Translations under genes and position numbers: made by a program | In this document: positions 17,298 to 27,100 of the stretch, piece by piece | How the letters are laid out: every line of letters starts with the position of its first letter | Position numbering within the stretch: the stretch's first letter is position 1 | The notes under the pieces: generated by a model | What the model saw: only the letters and a program-made list of their open reading frames with translations | Told to the model about the DNA's origin: nothing | Database searches by the model: none | NCBI RefSeq assembly: GCF_025211055.1 | Contig: NZ_JAOARO010000013.1 | Span: forward strand, 1-50,591 | Length of the DNA: 50,591 nt | Direction: 5' to 3' | From: Vallitalea sp. | GTDB lineage: Bacteria > Bacillota > Clostridia > Lachnospirales > Vallitaleaceae

Positions 17298-17677
17298 ATA
17301 ATCCTCCATTTCTATTCTTTATATAAAGTGACATAGTCACATATACGCTTTTAAGAAATCAAGCGCAGTATTAAAAAAAGCACCTAACTCTTAAAAGGAT
17401 AAGAGTTAGAGTGCTTATGTTTCATATAATATATATATTCACATTATGCCACTATAATAGTAGCATAGTTTCTTGCCTAGTAAATAGACCCAAAACAAAC
17501 CCCAGTTCAAATCTAATATTTTCAAAAATACTTTCTTTCTTTAAAAAAACGGTAGAAATATGTCCAATAAAATTAAACCATTTTTTTGACATGTTTGAAT
17601 ATATACTGCTCTAAAACATTATATACCTTGCATACCAAATACTAATATTTTTTACTTCTATTTTTTTATTTGTTTAC
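17298..17677 (-). promoter_or_regulatory. long 5' leader of the BCCT gene, probable attenuator of unknown class
   Basis: About 370 nt of leader RNA between a good promoter (17678-17706) and the BCCT start, interrupted by an intrinsic terminator (17373-17416). Just before the terminator a second hairpin can form (17445-17467, TATGC-ACTAT against ATAGT-GCATA). A GACAT/ATGTC pairing is possible further upstream (about 17555-17595). After the terminator lies a short dyad GTGAC/GTCAC (17328-17340). I recognise no known riboswitch or T-box motif. The layout suggests control by a ligand, a protein or a small RNA. Confidence 0.55.
17373..17416 (-). terminator. intrinsic terminator inside the BCCT leader
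   Basis: Minus-strand hairpin: one arm at 17400-17416, other arm at 17378-17393, one bulged base at 17410, six-base loop. The paired blocks are AAGCAC/GTGCTT and CTAACTCTTA/TAAGAGTTAG. A run of at least five T follows at 17373-17377. It stands 76 bases before the BCCT start and 262 bases after the -10, so it can only act on the BCCT transcript. Confidence 0.85.
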
Positions 17678-17706
17678 ATTATACACTATTTTCTAGGTTT
17701 TATCAA
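17678..17706 (-). promoter_or_regulatory. promoter of the BCCT leader
   Basis: Minus-strand -35 TTGATA (17701-17706), 17-base spacer, -10 TATAAT (17678-17683). Near-consensus housekeeping promoter. It shows that the terminator at 17373-17416 lies in the leader of the BCCT gene and not at the end of the upstream gene. Confidence 0.75.
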
Positions 17707-17798
17707 GTTTTCTACTTATTAGGAAATTGTTAACTTCTTTTTATGACATTTTTAATGCATTATTCCTATTATATTAAATGGATAAAAAATCAATTTAA

Positions 17799-18032
17799 CT
17801 AATTTTTAATCAATTTTGTCAATTCTTTAGATTTAGCTACACGTCCCATAATCTTTACTTCATCATCAACAACTAATGCTGGTGTCTTCATAACACCATA
17901 AGACATGATTTCATTAATATCTTCAACCTTCAATACCTGGGCTTCTATACCTAATATTTCTAGTGCTTCCAAAGTATTCTTGTATAGATTTTGACAGTTT
18001 TTACAACCGCTTCCTAAAATTTTAATAACCAT
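17799..18032 (-). CDS. small thioredoxin-like protein with CxxC (MTH895-like)
   Basis: 77 residues, a stand-alone mini-thioredoxin with the redox motif CKNC at residues 10-13 and the cis-proline loop TPALVVDDEV. The best start is the ATG at 18030-18032, eight bases after GGAGG; an upstream in-frame ATG overlaps that site. Such proteins are commonly encoded with ArsR regulators and ArsP/DUF318 permeases and are thought to reduce a protein disulfide or a metalloid compound. Here that gene pair lies just upstream, separated by a hairpin. Confidence 0.88.
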   Translation of the reverse strand: MVIKILGSGCKNCQNLYKNTLEALEILGIEAQVLKVEDINEIMSYGVMKTPALVVDDEVKIMGRVAKSKELTKLIKN

Positions 18033-18113
18033 TAGTATTACCTCCATTTTAATTAATAATTAATAATTTATTCACTTTCCTACTTCAATATTCTATGCAG
18101 ATAAGCTACTTAA

Positions 18114-18134
18114 AAGGCTTTGCGGAAAAGCCTT
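18114..18134 (-). terminator. hairpin between permease and thioredoxin genes
   Basis: Stem AAGGCTTT (18114-18121) and AAAGCCTT (18127-18134) with a five-base loop; on the minus strand it is followed by TTTTAA. Probably a partial terminator that lowers expression of the small thioredoxin relative to the permease. Confidence 0.6.
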
Positions 18135-18180
18135 AATTTACCTGTATTAAATTAAAGGTGAAAAAGTTGAGTTATTTATA

Positions 18181-19149
18181 TTACATCAATAAATGCCCAA
18201 TATAATTAAATAAATAACCTGTCATTAATATACCTATTCCAGTTACAATGACAAACCAAACTATCAATCTAGGTTTTATGACTTTTCTAAGAAGAACCAA
18301 TTCAGGTGCAGATAGAGCTGTTACAGCCATCATAAATGAAAGTGCTGTACCTATACCAACTCCCTTGCCTATAAGTGCCTGAGCTATAGGTATTGTACCC
18401 ATAGCATTTGAATAGAGTGGAATTCCACACACAACAGCGATAAGTACAGCAAATGGATTATTTTCACCTGCATAACTTGCAAGAAAGTCTTCTGGAACCC
18501 ATCCATGTATTACTGCTCCAATTCCAATACCAATTATTAAGAATAGCCAGATTCTTTTAACTATATCTTTTACATTTTGTGTAGCAAAAGATATTCTTTC
18601 ATTTATAGTCAAATCTTTTGGATCAATCTGAGCTACTTTTGTATTATAGACATATTCTTCAACTTGTTTTTCCATCTTCATTTTTCCAATAATAAGTCCA
18701 CCTAGAACACCAACAATAACTCCTGTAATTACATAAACAACAGCCAACTTCCATCCAAATAAGCCTAGCAATATAATAAATGCGGCTTCATTAACTATTG
18801 GTGAAGTAATCAGAAATGAGAATGTTAGCCCCAATGGTACTCCTGCTTCAACAAATCCTATAAAAATAGGTACAGATGAGCAAGAACAAAAAGGAGTAAC
18901 GATACCTAATAGCGATGCCATTATATTACCTTTTATACCACTGAATTTTGAAAGAATCCTTTTTGTCTTTTCTGGTGGGAAATAGCTACGTATATATGAA
19001 ATGAGAAAAATCATGATACTCAATAAAATGATAATCTTGATTATATCATATATGAAAAAATGTATACTGCTTCCCCATTTGCTTTCCATAGATAATCCTA
19101 TAACTTTGGTAACAAAAGCTTGTGCTAAATAATCTAACCAATTAAACAT
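18181..19149 (-). CDS. ArsP/DUF318-type permease
   Basis: 322 residues with about eight membrane segments. The family signature TPFCSCSSVPIF lies near residue 85, with the three cysteines implicated in metalloid handling by ArsP-type exporters. The second half repeats the pattern around CGIPLYSNAMGTIPI. ArsP exports trivalent organoarsenicals; other members of the family move copper or zinc or are uncharacterised. The gene follows an ArsR-type regulator by three bases and is followed by a mini-thioredoxin. This supports a role in metalloid or metal resistance. The exact substrate cannot be read. Confidence 0.88.
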   Translation of the reverse strand: MFNWLDYLAQAFVTKVIGLSMESKWGSSIHFFIYDIIKIIILLSIMIFLISYIRSYFPPEKTKRILSKFSGIKGNIMASLLGIVTPFCSCSSVPIFIGFVEAGVPLGLTFSFLITSPIVNEAAFIILLGLFGWKLAVVYVITGVIVGVLGGLIIGKMKMEKQVEEYVYNTKVAQIDPKDLTINERISFATQNVKDIVKRIWLFLIIGIGIGAVIHGWVPEDFLASYAGENNPFAVLIAVVCGIPLYSNAMGTIPIAQALIGKGVGIGTALSFMMAVTALSAPELVLLRKVIKPRLIVWFVIVTGIGILMTGYLFNYIGHLLM

Positions 19150-19151
19150 AT

Positions 19152-19457
19152 CTATACCTCACTATCAAGTAATTTATTAATTTCTGTCCTTACTAATTTA
19201 TTCACTAACATAATTATATCTTTAACTTCATCATGTTTGATGTTATATATAACTTTATTACCATCTTTTCTGGTAGTCACTATATCTGCATCTTTCAGAA
19301 GTTTTAGATGTTGCGACATGTTAGCTTGTGAATAGGTATTATCGTCACATAATTCACATACACATCTTTCTCCATCAAATAGCTTTTTTACTATTTCTAG
19401 CCTTACTGGATGTGCCATTGCTTTTAATATATTAACTTCCATTGTATCAATTTTCAT
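19152..19457 (-). CDS. ArsR-family metalloregulator
   Basis: 101 residues, winged helix-turn-helix of the ArsR/SmtB family (AMAHPVRLEIVKKL, QANMSQHLKLLKDADIVTTR). The motif ERCVCELC in the third helix region carries three cysteines in the place where ArsR sensors bind As(III) or other soft metals. It probably represses its own operon until the metal binds. Strong ribosome site (AAGGAGG). First gene of the unit with the ArsP-type permease. Confidence 0.9.
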   Translation of the reverse strand: MKIDTMEVNILKAMAHPVRLEIVKKLFDGERCVCELCDDNTYSQANMSQHLKLLKDADIVTTRKDGNKVIYNIKHDEVKDIIMLVNKLVRTEINKLLDSEV

Positions 19458-19642
19458 TAGTTACCTCCTTAACTATATAATAATATTCTTATATAGTTAT
19501 TTACTTATATTATATGTCTATAGAGTAATTTTGTCAATATTTAATTCATGTGATTTTTTCCCATTGATATGTAATACTGATTATGCAACACAGACGAGCA
19601 AGTAGCTTACGTATCATATACATATACTATTTTGCAGAAACC

Positions 19643-19671
19643 AAGTCAGAAAAAAACACTTTTTCTGACTT
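19643..19671. terminator. hairpin downstream of the malic enzyme gene
   Basis: Perfect 12-base stem, AAGTCAGAAAAA (19643-19654) and TTTTTCTGACTT (19660-19671), five-base loop. It lies 90 bases after the malic enzyme stop on the minus strand. The 300-base gap between this gene and arsR holds nothing else except AT-rich direct sequence near 19480-19515 that may include the arsR promoter. Confidence 0.55.
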
Positions 19672-19760
19672 ATATGATAACAAAAAGCGAATTACGAATA
19701 CACGCAACTCACTTTTTTGTATTATTTCACATTATGAAGAAACATAAAATTATCAATAAT

Positions 19761-20936
19761 TTATTTTTCCCTTACTACACCAGTTTCAACAGCTTTTTTT
19801 GCGACTGCTTCTGCTACGGCTTGTACTACACGTTCATCAAAGGGTGATGGAACAATATAATCTTCACGTAGTTCTTTTTCGTCAATTACGGAAGCAATAG
19901 CATAAGCTGCTGCTAACTTCATCTCTTCATTTATTTTTTTTGCTCCCACATCTAAAGCTCCTCTAAAGATACCTGGGAAGGCTAGAACATTATTTATTTG
20001 ATTAGGATAATCACTCCTACCAGTACCTATTATTCTTGCTCCTGCTTTTTTTGCCTCTTCTGGCATGATCTCAGGTACTGGATTAGCCATTGCAAATACG
20101 AAAGGATTATCATTCATGGATTTAATCATTTCCCTAGATACTATATTACTAGCTGAAACACCAATAAATACATCTGCGTTTTTCATAGCTACTGATAAAT
20201 CACCTTCAATGTCATCCTTATTAGTTATTTCAAGGATTTCTTTTTGCAAGAAATCAAAATTTTCACGTTTGGAATTGATAATTCCATCTATATCAACAGA
20301 TATTATGTCTCCTACTCCATAATTATAAATCATACGAACGATAGAGCTACCGGCAGCTCCTGCTCCGCTAACAACAACTTTTAACTCTTTTGAATTCTTT
20401 CCTGTCAATTTACAAGCATTAAGTAAAGCAGCAGTCACAATGATTGCAGTACCATGTTGGTCATCATGGAATACTGGGATATGTAATTCTTCTATTAATC
20501 TTCTCTCTATTTCAACACATCTTGGAGCAGATATATCTTCTAGATTAATACCTCCAAGTGAAGGAGTCAAATTCTTACATATATTAATGATTTCTTCAGT
20601 ATCTTGTGTATCTAAACATAATGGAAATGAATCAACATTGCCGAATTTCTTAAATAGTATAGACTTACCTTCCATAACAGGCAATGCAGCCTTTGGTCCA
20701 ATATTCCCTAATCCAAGAACTGCTGAACCATCTGTAATAACGGCAACCATATTACCTTTTGATGTATATTTGAATATATTATTTTCATCTTCAGCTATTT
20801 TCCTACAAGGCTCTGCAACACCTGGTGAATATGCAAGGCTTAATTCATCCTTGTTAGATACTTTAACTTTTGAAACAATTTCAATCTTCCCCTTATTCTC
20901 TTCATGCATCTTAAGTGATTTTCTGTAAATATCCAT
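19761..20936 (-). CDS. NAD(P)-dependent malic enzyme
   Basis: 391 residues, the short bacterial form without a phosphotransacetylase tail. It decarboxylates L-malate to pyruvate and CO2 with reduction of NAD(P). Visible signatures are SLAYSPGVAEPC near residue 32, ITDGSAVLGLGNIGP near 68 and FHDDQHGTAI near 144 (metal and substrate binding). The Rossmann motif VVSGAGAAGSSI lies near 180. A ribosome site AGGAGG precedes the ATG. It stands as a single gene, divergent from mnmH. It could supply pyruvate or NAD(P)H next to the glutamate and hydrogen metabolism seen elsewhere. Confidence 0.94.
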   Translation of the reverse strand: MDIYRKSLKMHEENKGKIEIVSKVKVSNKDELSLAYSPGVAEPCRKIAEDENNIFKYTSKGNMVAVITDGSAVLGLGNIGPKAALPVMEGKSILFKKFGNVDSFPLCLDTQDTEEIINICKNLTPSLGGINLEDISAPRCVEIERRLIEELHIPVFHDDQHGTAIIVTAALLNACKLTGKNSKELKVVVSGAGAAGSSIVRMIYNYGVGDIISVDIDGIINSKRENFDFLQKEILEITNKDDIEGDLSVAMKNADVFIGVSASNIVSREMIKSMNDNPFVFAMANPVPEIMPEEAKKAGARIIGTGRSDYPNQINNVLAFPGIFRGALDVGAKKINEEMKLAAAYAIASVIDEKELREDYIVPSPFDERVVQAVAEAVAKKAVETGVVREK

Positions 20937-20997
20937 TGTATGCCTCCTGTAAGTTTAAATTTAAAAATAATTATTGAATTATAGATTACTAATACTG

Positions 20998-21011
20998 TAT
21001 ACTATAGTATA
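20998..21011. repeat. 14-base perfect palindrome in a divergent promoter region
   Basis: TATACTATAGTATA is its own reverse complement. It lies 62 bases before the malic enzyme start and 136 before mnmH. Possible operator, but AT-rich palindromes of this length also arise by chance. Confidence 0.25.
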
Positions 21012-21146
21012 AAAGTAATTATAGATTAAACAAATAAACAAATTCATTTTGATACCATCATTATAGTATAACCCTGCTTACTAAGCAACGCTAAATAATA
21101 ATATGTATTAATTTAACAAGAAATACTTCGAAAAGAGGAAATTATA

Positions 21147-22220
21147 ATGGAAACCATATCTATTGATAAATGTCTTCATATGGATAGAGTTATTTTTATA
21201 GATGTCAGAACTACTAAGGAATTTGAGGAAGGAACAATACCAGGAGCTGTCAATGTACCTATCTTCAATAATGAAGAACGAGCCTATCTTGGACATACTT
21301 ATAAAAATGTTAATAAAATAACTGCAAAAGAAGAAGGTTTTGAAATAGCTTCCCATAAGCTACCAGATATCTATGCTAAGATTAAAAAAGCAGCAAAAGG
21401 GTATAGTAAAATCGTTATATTCTGTTGGAGAGGTGGACTTAGAAGTAAATCTATCGCTACAGTTATATCTTTGATGCATCTCCCTGCATATCAACTAGAA
21501 GGAGGATACAAGGCATATAGAACTTATATATTAAAATACTTTGAAAGAAGATTAAGCCTTCCATCTCCATATATTGTTTTACATGGCTACACTGGTTGTA
21601 GTAAGACTTTGTTGTTAAAAGCTCTAGAAAAAGTTGACATGCCTGTACTTGACCTTGAAGGATTGGCTAACCATCGTGGTTCAGTATTTGGTGGTGTAGG
21701 TTTAGGTAAACAGCCTCCACAAAAAGCATTTGAATCTTATGTCTATAATAAAACTATATCTTTTAACGATTCACTTGTTTTTGTTGAAGCAGAAAGCTCA
21801 AAAATAGGTAAAAGAGTCGTTCCAACATATGCTATCAATCATATCAAAACAGGTATCCACGTACTTGTCAATCTTGATAAGAATATTAGAATACAGAGAT
21901 TGTTAGATGATTACATGGAAACTAATGGTACTTTTGAAGAGAACTTATCTTTTATAAAGAATTCACTTGCCACAATAAAATCGTATATGTCCAATCATGA
22001 TTACAACTTGATGAATGAATATATTGAAAATGGTAATCTTCATGACTTTGTAGGTCTACTCCTTGATAATTACTATGACCCTATGTATAAGAAATGGAAA
22101 AAATATTATGGTACTTTTGATTATGAAATAGATTCTAGTGACATAGATGTAGCTGTAAAAGAACTCATTGAAATATTTAACAAAGAAAGTAAAATACCTA
22201 GAAGGTTAAATAATAATTAA
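21147..22220 (+). CDS. mnmH: tRNA 2-selenouridine synthase
   Basis: 357 residues: an N-terminal rhodanese domain (about 1-130) with the catalytic cysteine in FCWRGGLRSKS, and a C-terminal P-loop domain with Walker A GYTGCSKT near residue 150. The enzyme replaces sulfur by selenium in 2-thiouridine at the wobble position of tRNAs for Lys, Glu and Gln, using selenophosphate. Length and motif order match MnmH (SelU/YbbB). Its presence implies that the cell makes selenophosphate, although selD is not in the window. Single-gene unit; ribosome site AGAGGAAA before the ATG. Confidence 0.93.
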   Translation: METISIDKCLHMDRVIFIDVRTTKEFEEGTIPGAVNVPIFNNEERAYLGHTYKNVNKITAKEEGFEIASHKLPDIYAKIKKAAKGYSKIVIFCWRGGLRSKSIATVISLMHLPAYQLEGGYKAYRTYILKYFERRLSLPSPYIVLHGYTGCSKTLLLKALEKVDMPVLDLEGLANHRGSVFGGVGLGKQPPQKAFESYVYNKTISFNDSLVFVEAESSKIGKRVVPTYAINHIKTGIHVLVNLDKNIRIQRLLDDYMETNGTFEENLSFIKNSLATIKSYMSNHDYNLMNEYIENGNLHDFVGLLLDNYYDPMYKKWKKYYGTFDYEIDSSDIDVAVKELIEIFNKESKIPRRLNNN

Positions 22221-22227
22221 ATTCAAC

Positions 22228-22257
22228 TTGACATTATACATCATCCTCCTGTATAAT
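22228..22257 (+). promoter_or_regulatory. promoter of the lysine riboswitch transcript
   Basis: -35 TTGACA at 22228-22233 and -10 TATAAT at 22252-22257, both perfect consensus, with an 18-base spacer. The start site would fall near 22264, just before the riboswitch. Confidence 0.8.
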
Positions 22258-22280
22258 TCAATACTGACAATAGAATAAGC

Positions 22281-22448
22281 ATAATAGAGGCGCAGAGATT
22301 ATTAGTAATCATAACCTAGCTTGGCAAGCAATAAAGTATGATGAAAGGATGATCTGCCGAAGCATTATTTTCAGCCAAGAATTAATGTTGGAGTTAAGTT
22401 TAATAGACTTATCACTCTCACTACCCATTGTAGTGAAGGCGCTATTAT
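22281..22448 (+). promoter_or_regulatory. lysine riboswitch (L-box)
   Basis: The conserved lysine aptamer blocks occur in the right order: AGAGGCGC at 22286-22293, GAAAGGATGATCTGCCGAAG around 22343-22362, TGTTGG-like sequence near 22390, and the closing GAAGGCGCTATTAT. The basal P1 stem pairs ATAATAG (22281-22287) with CTATTAT (22442-22448). A terminator follows directly. High lysine should fold the aptamer and stop transcription of the transporter gene downstream. Confidence 0.93.
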
Positions 22449-22466
22449 TTGAATAAGATACTTTCA

Positions 22467-22493
22467 GACAATAGTGTACCTATTGTCTTTTTT
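22467..22493 (+). terminator. riboswitch-controlled terminator
   Basis: GACAATAG (22467-22474) and CTATTGTC (22480-22487), then six T. The 5' arm (AATAG) can instead pair with the 3' strand of the aptamer P1 stem (CTATT at 22442-22446), which gives an antiterminator when lysine is absent. Confidence 0.88.
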
Positions 22494-22555
22494 AATGTTA
22501 TAAACTTAGCCAATTATTAATCAAAAGTTTTTAAAAAAACAGTAGGAGGGAAATT

Positions 22556-24073
22556 ATGGAGCTTTTATTAAGTTTAGTACCAGCAATTATAATGATTGTA
22601 TTAGTTATCCTAACCAAAAAAGTTATCATGTCACTATGTGTTGGAATAATCATAGGTTCTTTAATTGCACATGGCTTCAATGTGTTAGATACAATATCTT
22701 ACATAGGTACAACAGTTTGGGAAATAATAACAGATTTTTCTTGGCACATGCCAATAGTAGGTTTTTTATTGTTACTAGGAATTATCACAACTCTATTATC
22801 AATTACTAATTCCACAAAATCATTTGCTGATTTTGCAGTTTCAAAAATTAAAAGTAAGAAAGCAGCGCAAATTGTTGCATGGATTCTAGGAATTGTTATC
22901 TTTATTGATGATTACTTCAACGCTCTAGTTATCGGTGAAATCTCAAAGCCTATCACAGACCGTTATAGTATCAGTCGTGCCAAACTCTCATATATTATTG
23001 ATTCAACAAGTGCTCCAGTAGTCATATTATTACCAATATCTACATGGGGAGCTTATATAATCGGTACATTAACAGGTGTTTTTAAAAAAGTAGGTTATAC
23101 TGCAAACACAGGAACTGGTGCTTATTGGCAAATGATTCCTATGCAGTTTTACGCTATTGTAGCTCTTATAATGGTATTTATTGTTATAAAATTCAATATT
23201 AACATTGGTAAAATGAAAACCTATGAAAAAAAAGCTGAAGAAGGAAATGATATCAGCTGTTCCAAATCATCTGAAGATATTTCTCATGTACAAGCAGTTA
23301 CTAACAAAGGTTCTAAGTGGGCATTAATCATCACTATCTTATCACTAATCATCTTAATCTTAGGTGGTATGTTATATGAAGCAAAATGGGACATTAGTCA
23401 AATGTTATCTGTAGATATTACTCTTCCACTCTTTCGTGGTTCTGTAATCACTACAATTATAGCAACTATATTTGCTATATCCACTGGTGAAGTTTCAGTA
23501 AAGAATCTTTTTTGTGCTACTAAGGCAGGTATTAGTTCTATGCTTCCTGCATCAATAATCTTAATTACTGCTTGGACACTAGTGGAGGTTATAGATAAAC
23601 TTAATACTGGTCAATATTTGGCTGATTGGATTGAAACCTCTCAAATGAATCCTAGCCTATTGATACCTATTATGTTTATAATTGGAAGTTTTATTGCTTT
23701 TATGACTGGAACTAGTTGGGGAACTTTTGGACTATTATTACCAATTGTTGGTAAGATATTAGCTGCAACTGACCCTTCAATGATATTACCAGCTATGGCT
23801 GCCGTATTAAGTGGTGCTATACTTGGAGATCACTGCTCACCAATAAGTGATACAACCGTACTCTCTGCTACAGGAGCTCAAGCAAAACTGGATTCTCACT
23901 TTACGTCCCAATTACCATATGCATTAATAGCTGGTCTAATATCCTTTGTAGCTTTTATAGTATATGGATTCACAAAGAATCTACTAGTATGTTATGGTGT
24001 AATAATAGTTGAATTTGCTATTTTCATTTATATTACTAAAAAACTTAGGAAACCAATAGATATTACCGAATAA
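22556..24073 (+). CDS. lysW: NhaC-family transporter, probable lysine carrier (LysW)
   Basis: 505 residues with eleven to twelve membrane segments, NhaC-type Na+/H+ antiporter family. Signature stretches are IFIDDYFNALVIG near residue 120, and GDHCSPISDTTVLSATGA near 424. By sequence alone it would be called a sodium/proton antiporter. The lysine riboswitch and its terminator immediately upstream instead point to lysine transport. NhaC-type genes under lysine riboswitches have been predicted to be lysine transporters (LysW). Strong ribosome site (AGGAGGG). A terminator follows the gene. Confidence 0.85.
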   Translation: MELLLSLVPAIIMIVLVILTKKVIMSLCVGIIIGSLIAHGFNVLDTISYIGTTVWEIITDFSWHMPIVGFLLLLGIITTLLSITNSTKSFADFAVSKIKSKKAAQIVAWILGIVIFIDDYFNALVIGEISKPITDRYSISRAKLSYIIDSTSAPVVILLPISTWGAYIIGTLTGVFKKVGYTANTGTGAYWQMIPMQFYAIVALIMVFIVIKFNINIGKMKTYEKKAEEGNDISCSKSSEDISHVQAVTNKGSKWALIITILSLIILILGGMLYEAKWDISQMLSVDITLPLFRGSVITTIIATIFAISTGEVSVKNLFCATKAGISSMLPASIILITAWTLVEVIDKLNTGQYLADWIETSQMNPSLLIPIMFIIGSFIAFMTGTSWGTFGLLLPIVGKILAATDPSMILPAMAAVLSGAILGDHCSPISDTTVLSATGAQAKLDSHFTSQLPYALIAGLISFVAFIVYGFTKNLLVCYGVIIVEFAIFIYITKKLRKPIDITE

Positions 24074-24100
24074 AATAATATAAAATTAGTGTAATACAGC

Positions 24101-24138
24101 AATAAAAGGGGCTTTTGGATATAATACCGCCCCTTTTT
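24101..24138. terminator. bidirectional intrinsic terminator
   Basis: AATAAAAGGGGC (24101-24112) pairs with GCCCCTTTTT (24129-24138), with A/T runs on both sides, so it can act on both strands. It separates the lysine transporter from the convergent 1417-codon gene. Confidence 0.85.
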
Positions 24139-24141
24139 ATT

Positions 24142-27100
24142 TTATTTAATTTTTTTCTTACCTACTATTTTTTCTGTATTCTCCAAATCCTTAAATGCTA
24201 CTGCAAACATTAATTTTATTCGATTAAGTTGATTCACTTCACTAGCTCCAGGATCATAATCTACTGTTAATAAGTTAGCCTCTGGGTATCTTTCTTTTAG
24301 AGCTCTTAGCATTCCCTTTCCTGTTACATGGTTAGGCAGACAAGCAAAAGGCTGCATACATATAATATTTTTCACACCGCTCTCAAGTAACTCAACCATC
24401 TCAGCTGTTAAAAACCAGCCTTCTCCAGCATGATTACCTAGAGAAAGAATATTCTCTGCTCCTCTAGCTAGTTGTCCGATAGTCCTTGAATTCTGAAATC
24501 TATTACTATTTTTAAGTGCTTCTCTCTGATGTCTTCTAAATGCTTCCACATATTTAATAGCAATATCACATGCCAAAGCTTTTACTTTACTCTTACCTAG
24601 ATACCTGCTTTTAAACTTCGAATTATATACACTATATAAGAAGAAATCTATTAAGTCAGGAACAACTGCTTCTCCACCCTCTTTTTCAATCATTTTCACT
24701 ATTTGATTGTTAGAGAATGGATTGAATTTAACAAATATTTCTCCTGTCAAGCCTATTTTGGGTATTCTAACATCATATAGAGGTATTTTGTCAAAATCAT
24801 CTACGATACCCCTTATGATATCTGGTCTAAGCTTACTATCATTAGTTATATTATCTATACATATCTTCTTCCATTTGTCATGCAACCTTTTTGTTGAACC
24901 TTTTATCTTTTCATAAGGTCTTGTCCTGTATATTAATTGCATGAACAAGTCTCCGTACAATATTGACATTATCATTCTATTTATCATAGTTAAATTCAAT
25001 TTGAATCCTGGGTTTTTTTCATATCCCACTGCATTTAATGATAAAACGGGAATATCAGAAAATCCAGCATCTTGTAATGCTTTTCTGATGATGGCTATAT
25101 AATTAGTAGCTCTACATACTCCTCCAGTCTGAGATATTATTACTGACGTATTGTTTCTATCATAGTTACCATACTTTAATGCACATAATATCTGCCCCAC
25201 TATTAAGATAGAAGGATAACATGTATCATTGTTAACGTATTTAAGCCCCTCTTTTAATACTTTTTCATTGACATGTGGAAGTATTTTAAGGTTGTAACCG
25301 CAACTGTTTATAGCTTCCTCCAGTAATTCAAAATGTATAGGAGATAACTGCGGAGCAAGAATAGTATGAGTTTTTTTCATTTCTTGTGTAAATATCCTCT
25401 TTTTATAAAAATCTTTAACATGAATAGATGTAATTCTATTTTTTTGTCTTTCATCCATTGCCGCTTTCAATGATCTAAGTCTTATTCTTGCTGCTCCTAG
25501 ATTATTGACTTCATCTATTTTTATCAATGTATACAGCTTATTATTATTTTCTAATATCTCTGCTACCATATCTGTTGCTATAGCGTCTAATCCACAACCA
25601 AATGAGTTTAGTTGAACTATTTCAAGATAATCTGTTGTTGTTACAAAACTAGCAGCTCTATAGGTCCTTGAATGGTATGTCCATTGGTCAACCACTCTTA
25701 ATGGATTATTTATTTTACCTAGATGAGCAACTGAATCTTCTGTTAGTACTGCCATACCTAGATTGTTGATTAACTCTGGTATTCCATGATTTATCTCAGG
25801 GTCTATATGATATGGTCTTCCACATAGAACTATTCCTTTTTTACCAGTTTCTTTTAGGTATTCTAAGGTCTCTTCTCCCTTTTTCCTGATATCCTCTTTG
25901 AAAGCTTCATTTTCATCCCAAGCAATTTTTAGTGCTCTATCTACTTCTTTCTTATCCACACCATAATCTTTAAAAGTCTCATGTAGTACCTTAGCCAGTG
26001 CATTTTTATTATCCAAAGTCAAAAATGGATCTAGGAATTTGATATTTTTCTCTTCAAGTATTTTCATATTGTTTTTTATAACCTCTGGGTAAGAGATTAC
26101 CAGTGCACAGTTTAGATTATTATCACTTGAAGCAAATTCTTTTTTCTCATAGAATATACATGGATAGAATATCATATCTACTTGTTTTTCTATTAGACTC
26201 ATAATATGTCCATGAGTAATCTTTGCTGGATAACAAGCTGATTCAGATGGTATTGTTTCCATTCCTTTTTCATAGATTTTCTTATTACTTCTTGGAGAAA
26301 TAAGCACTCTGAAACCTAATTCTGTAAAGAATGTAAACCAAAGGGGATAATTTTGGTATATATTCATGACTCTAGGAATTCCTATTACTGCTTTTGCTTT
26401 GTCCTTACTAATAGGCTTATAACTGAATAATCGTTGTAATTTGTATTGATATAGATTGGGCAAGTTCTCTTCAATGTAACTAGCACCACTTCCTCTTTCA
26501 CAACGATTGCCACTTACAAAACTTCTATCATCTTCGAATTCATTAATTGTCAGCAAGCAGTTATTAGCACATAAACCACATCTACGATGATGTATCTTTC
26601 TGTTGAAACTATTTAGCTTATCTTTTGTCAATAAGCTTGTTACTTCCCCCTTGGTATATCTTTCTTTTGCAATTAATGCACATCCATACGCACCCATCAT
26701 TCCAGCTATTTCTGGTCTTACTACCTGTCTACCTGATATTAATTCAAAACTTCTAAGAACAGCATCATTGTAAAAAGTACCGCCTTGAACTATTATCTTC
26801 TCTCCCATTTCCTCTGGATTCTTTATCTTGATAACTTTTTGTAATGCATTGTTAATTAATGAATAGGATAATCCTGCTGATATATCACCTATTGTAGCAC
26901 CTTCTTTTTGGGCTTGTTTTACTCTAGAATTCATGAAAACTGTACATCTTGAACCTAAGTCAACTGGTTCTTCTGCAAAAAGAGCTTTTTGGCTGAATTC
27001 TTCTATTGTTAGATTAAGAGATTCAGCGAAAGTTTCAAGAAAAGAACCGCAACCTGAACTACATGCTTCATTAAGCATGATATTCTCTATCACTCCATTT

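Noticed and set aside
17540..17600. UUUCUACCG in the BCCT leader, reminiscent of the purine riboswitch core
   Set aside because: The other purine-aptamer blocks (upstream loop motif, CCGUAAA-type loop and closing GACUAU) and the three-stem layout are missing.
17298..17677. T-box leader before the BCCT gene
   Set aside because: Length and terminator fit, but there is no T-box sequence (GGGUGGNACCGCG type) and no specifier-stem motif.
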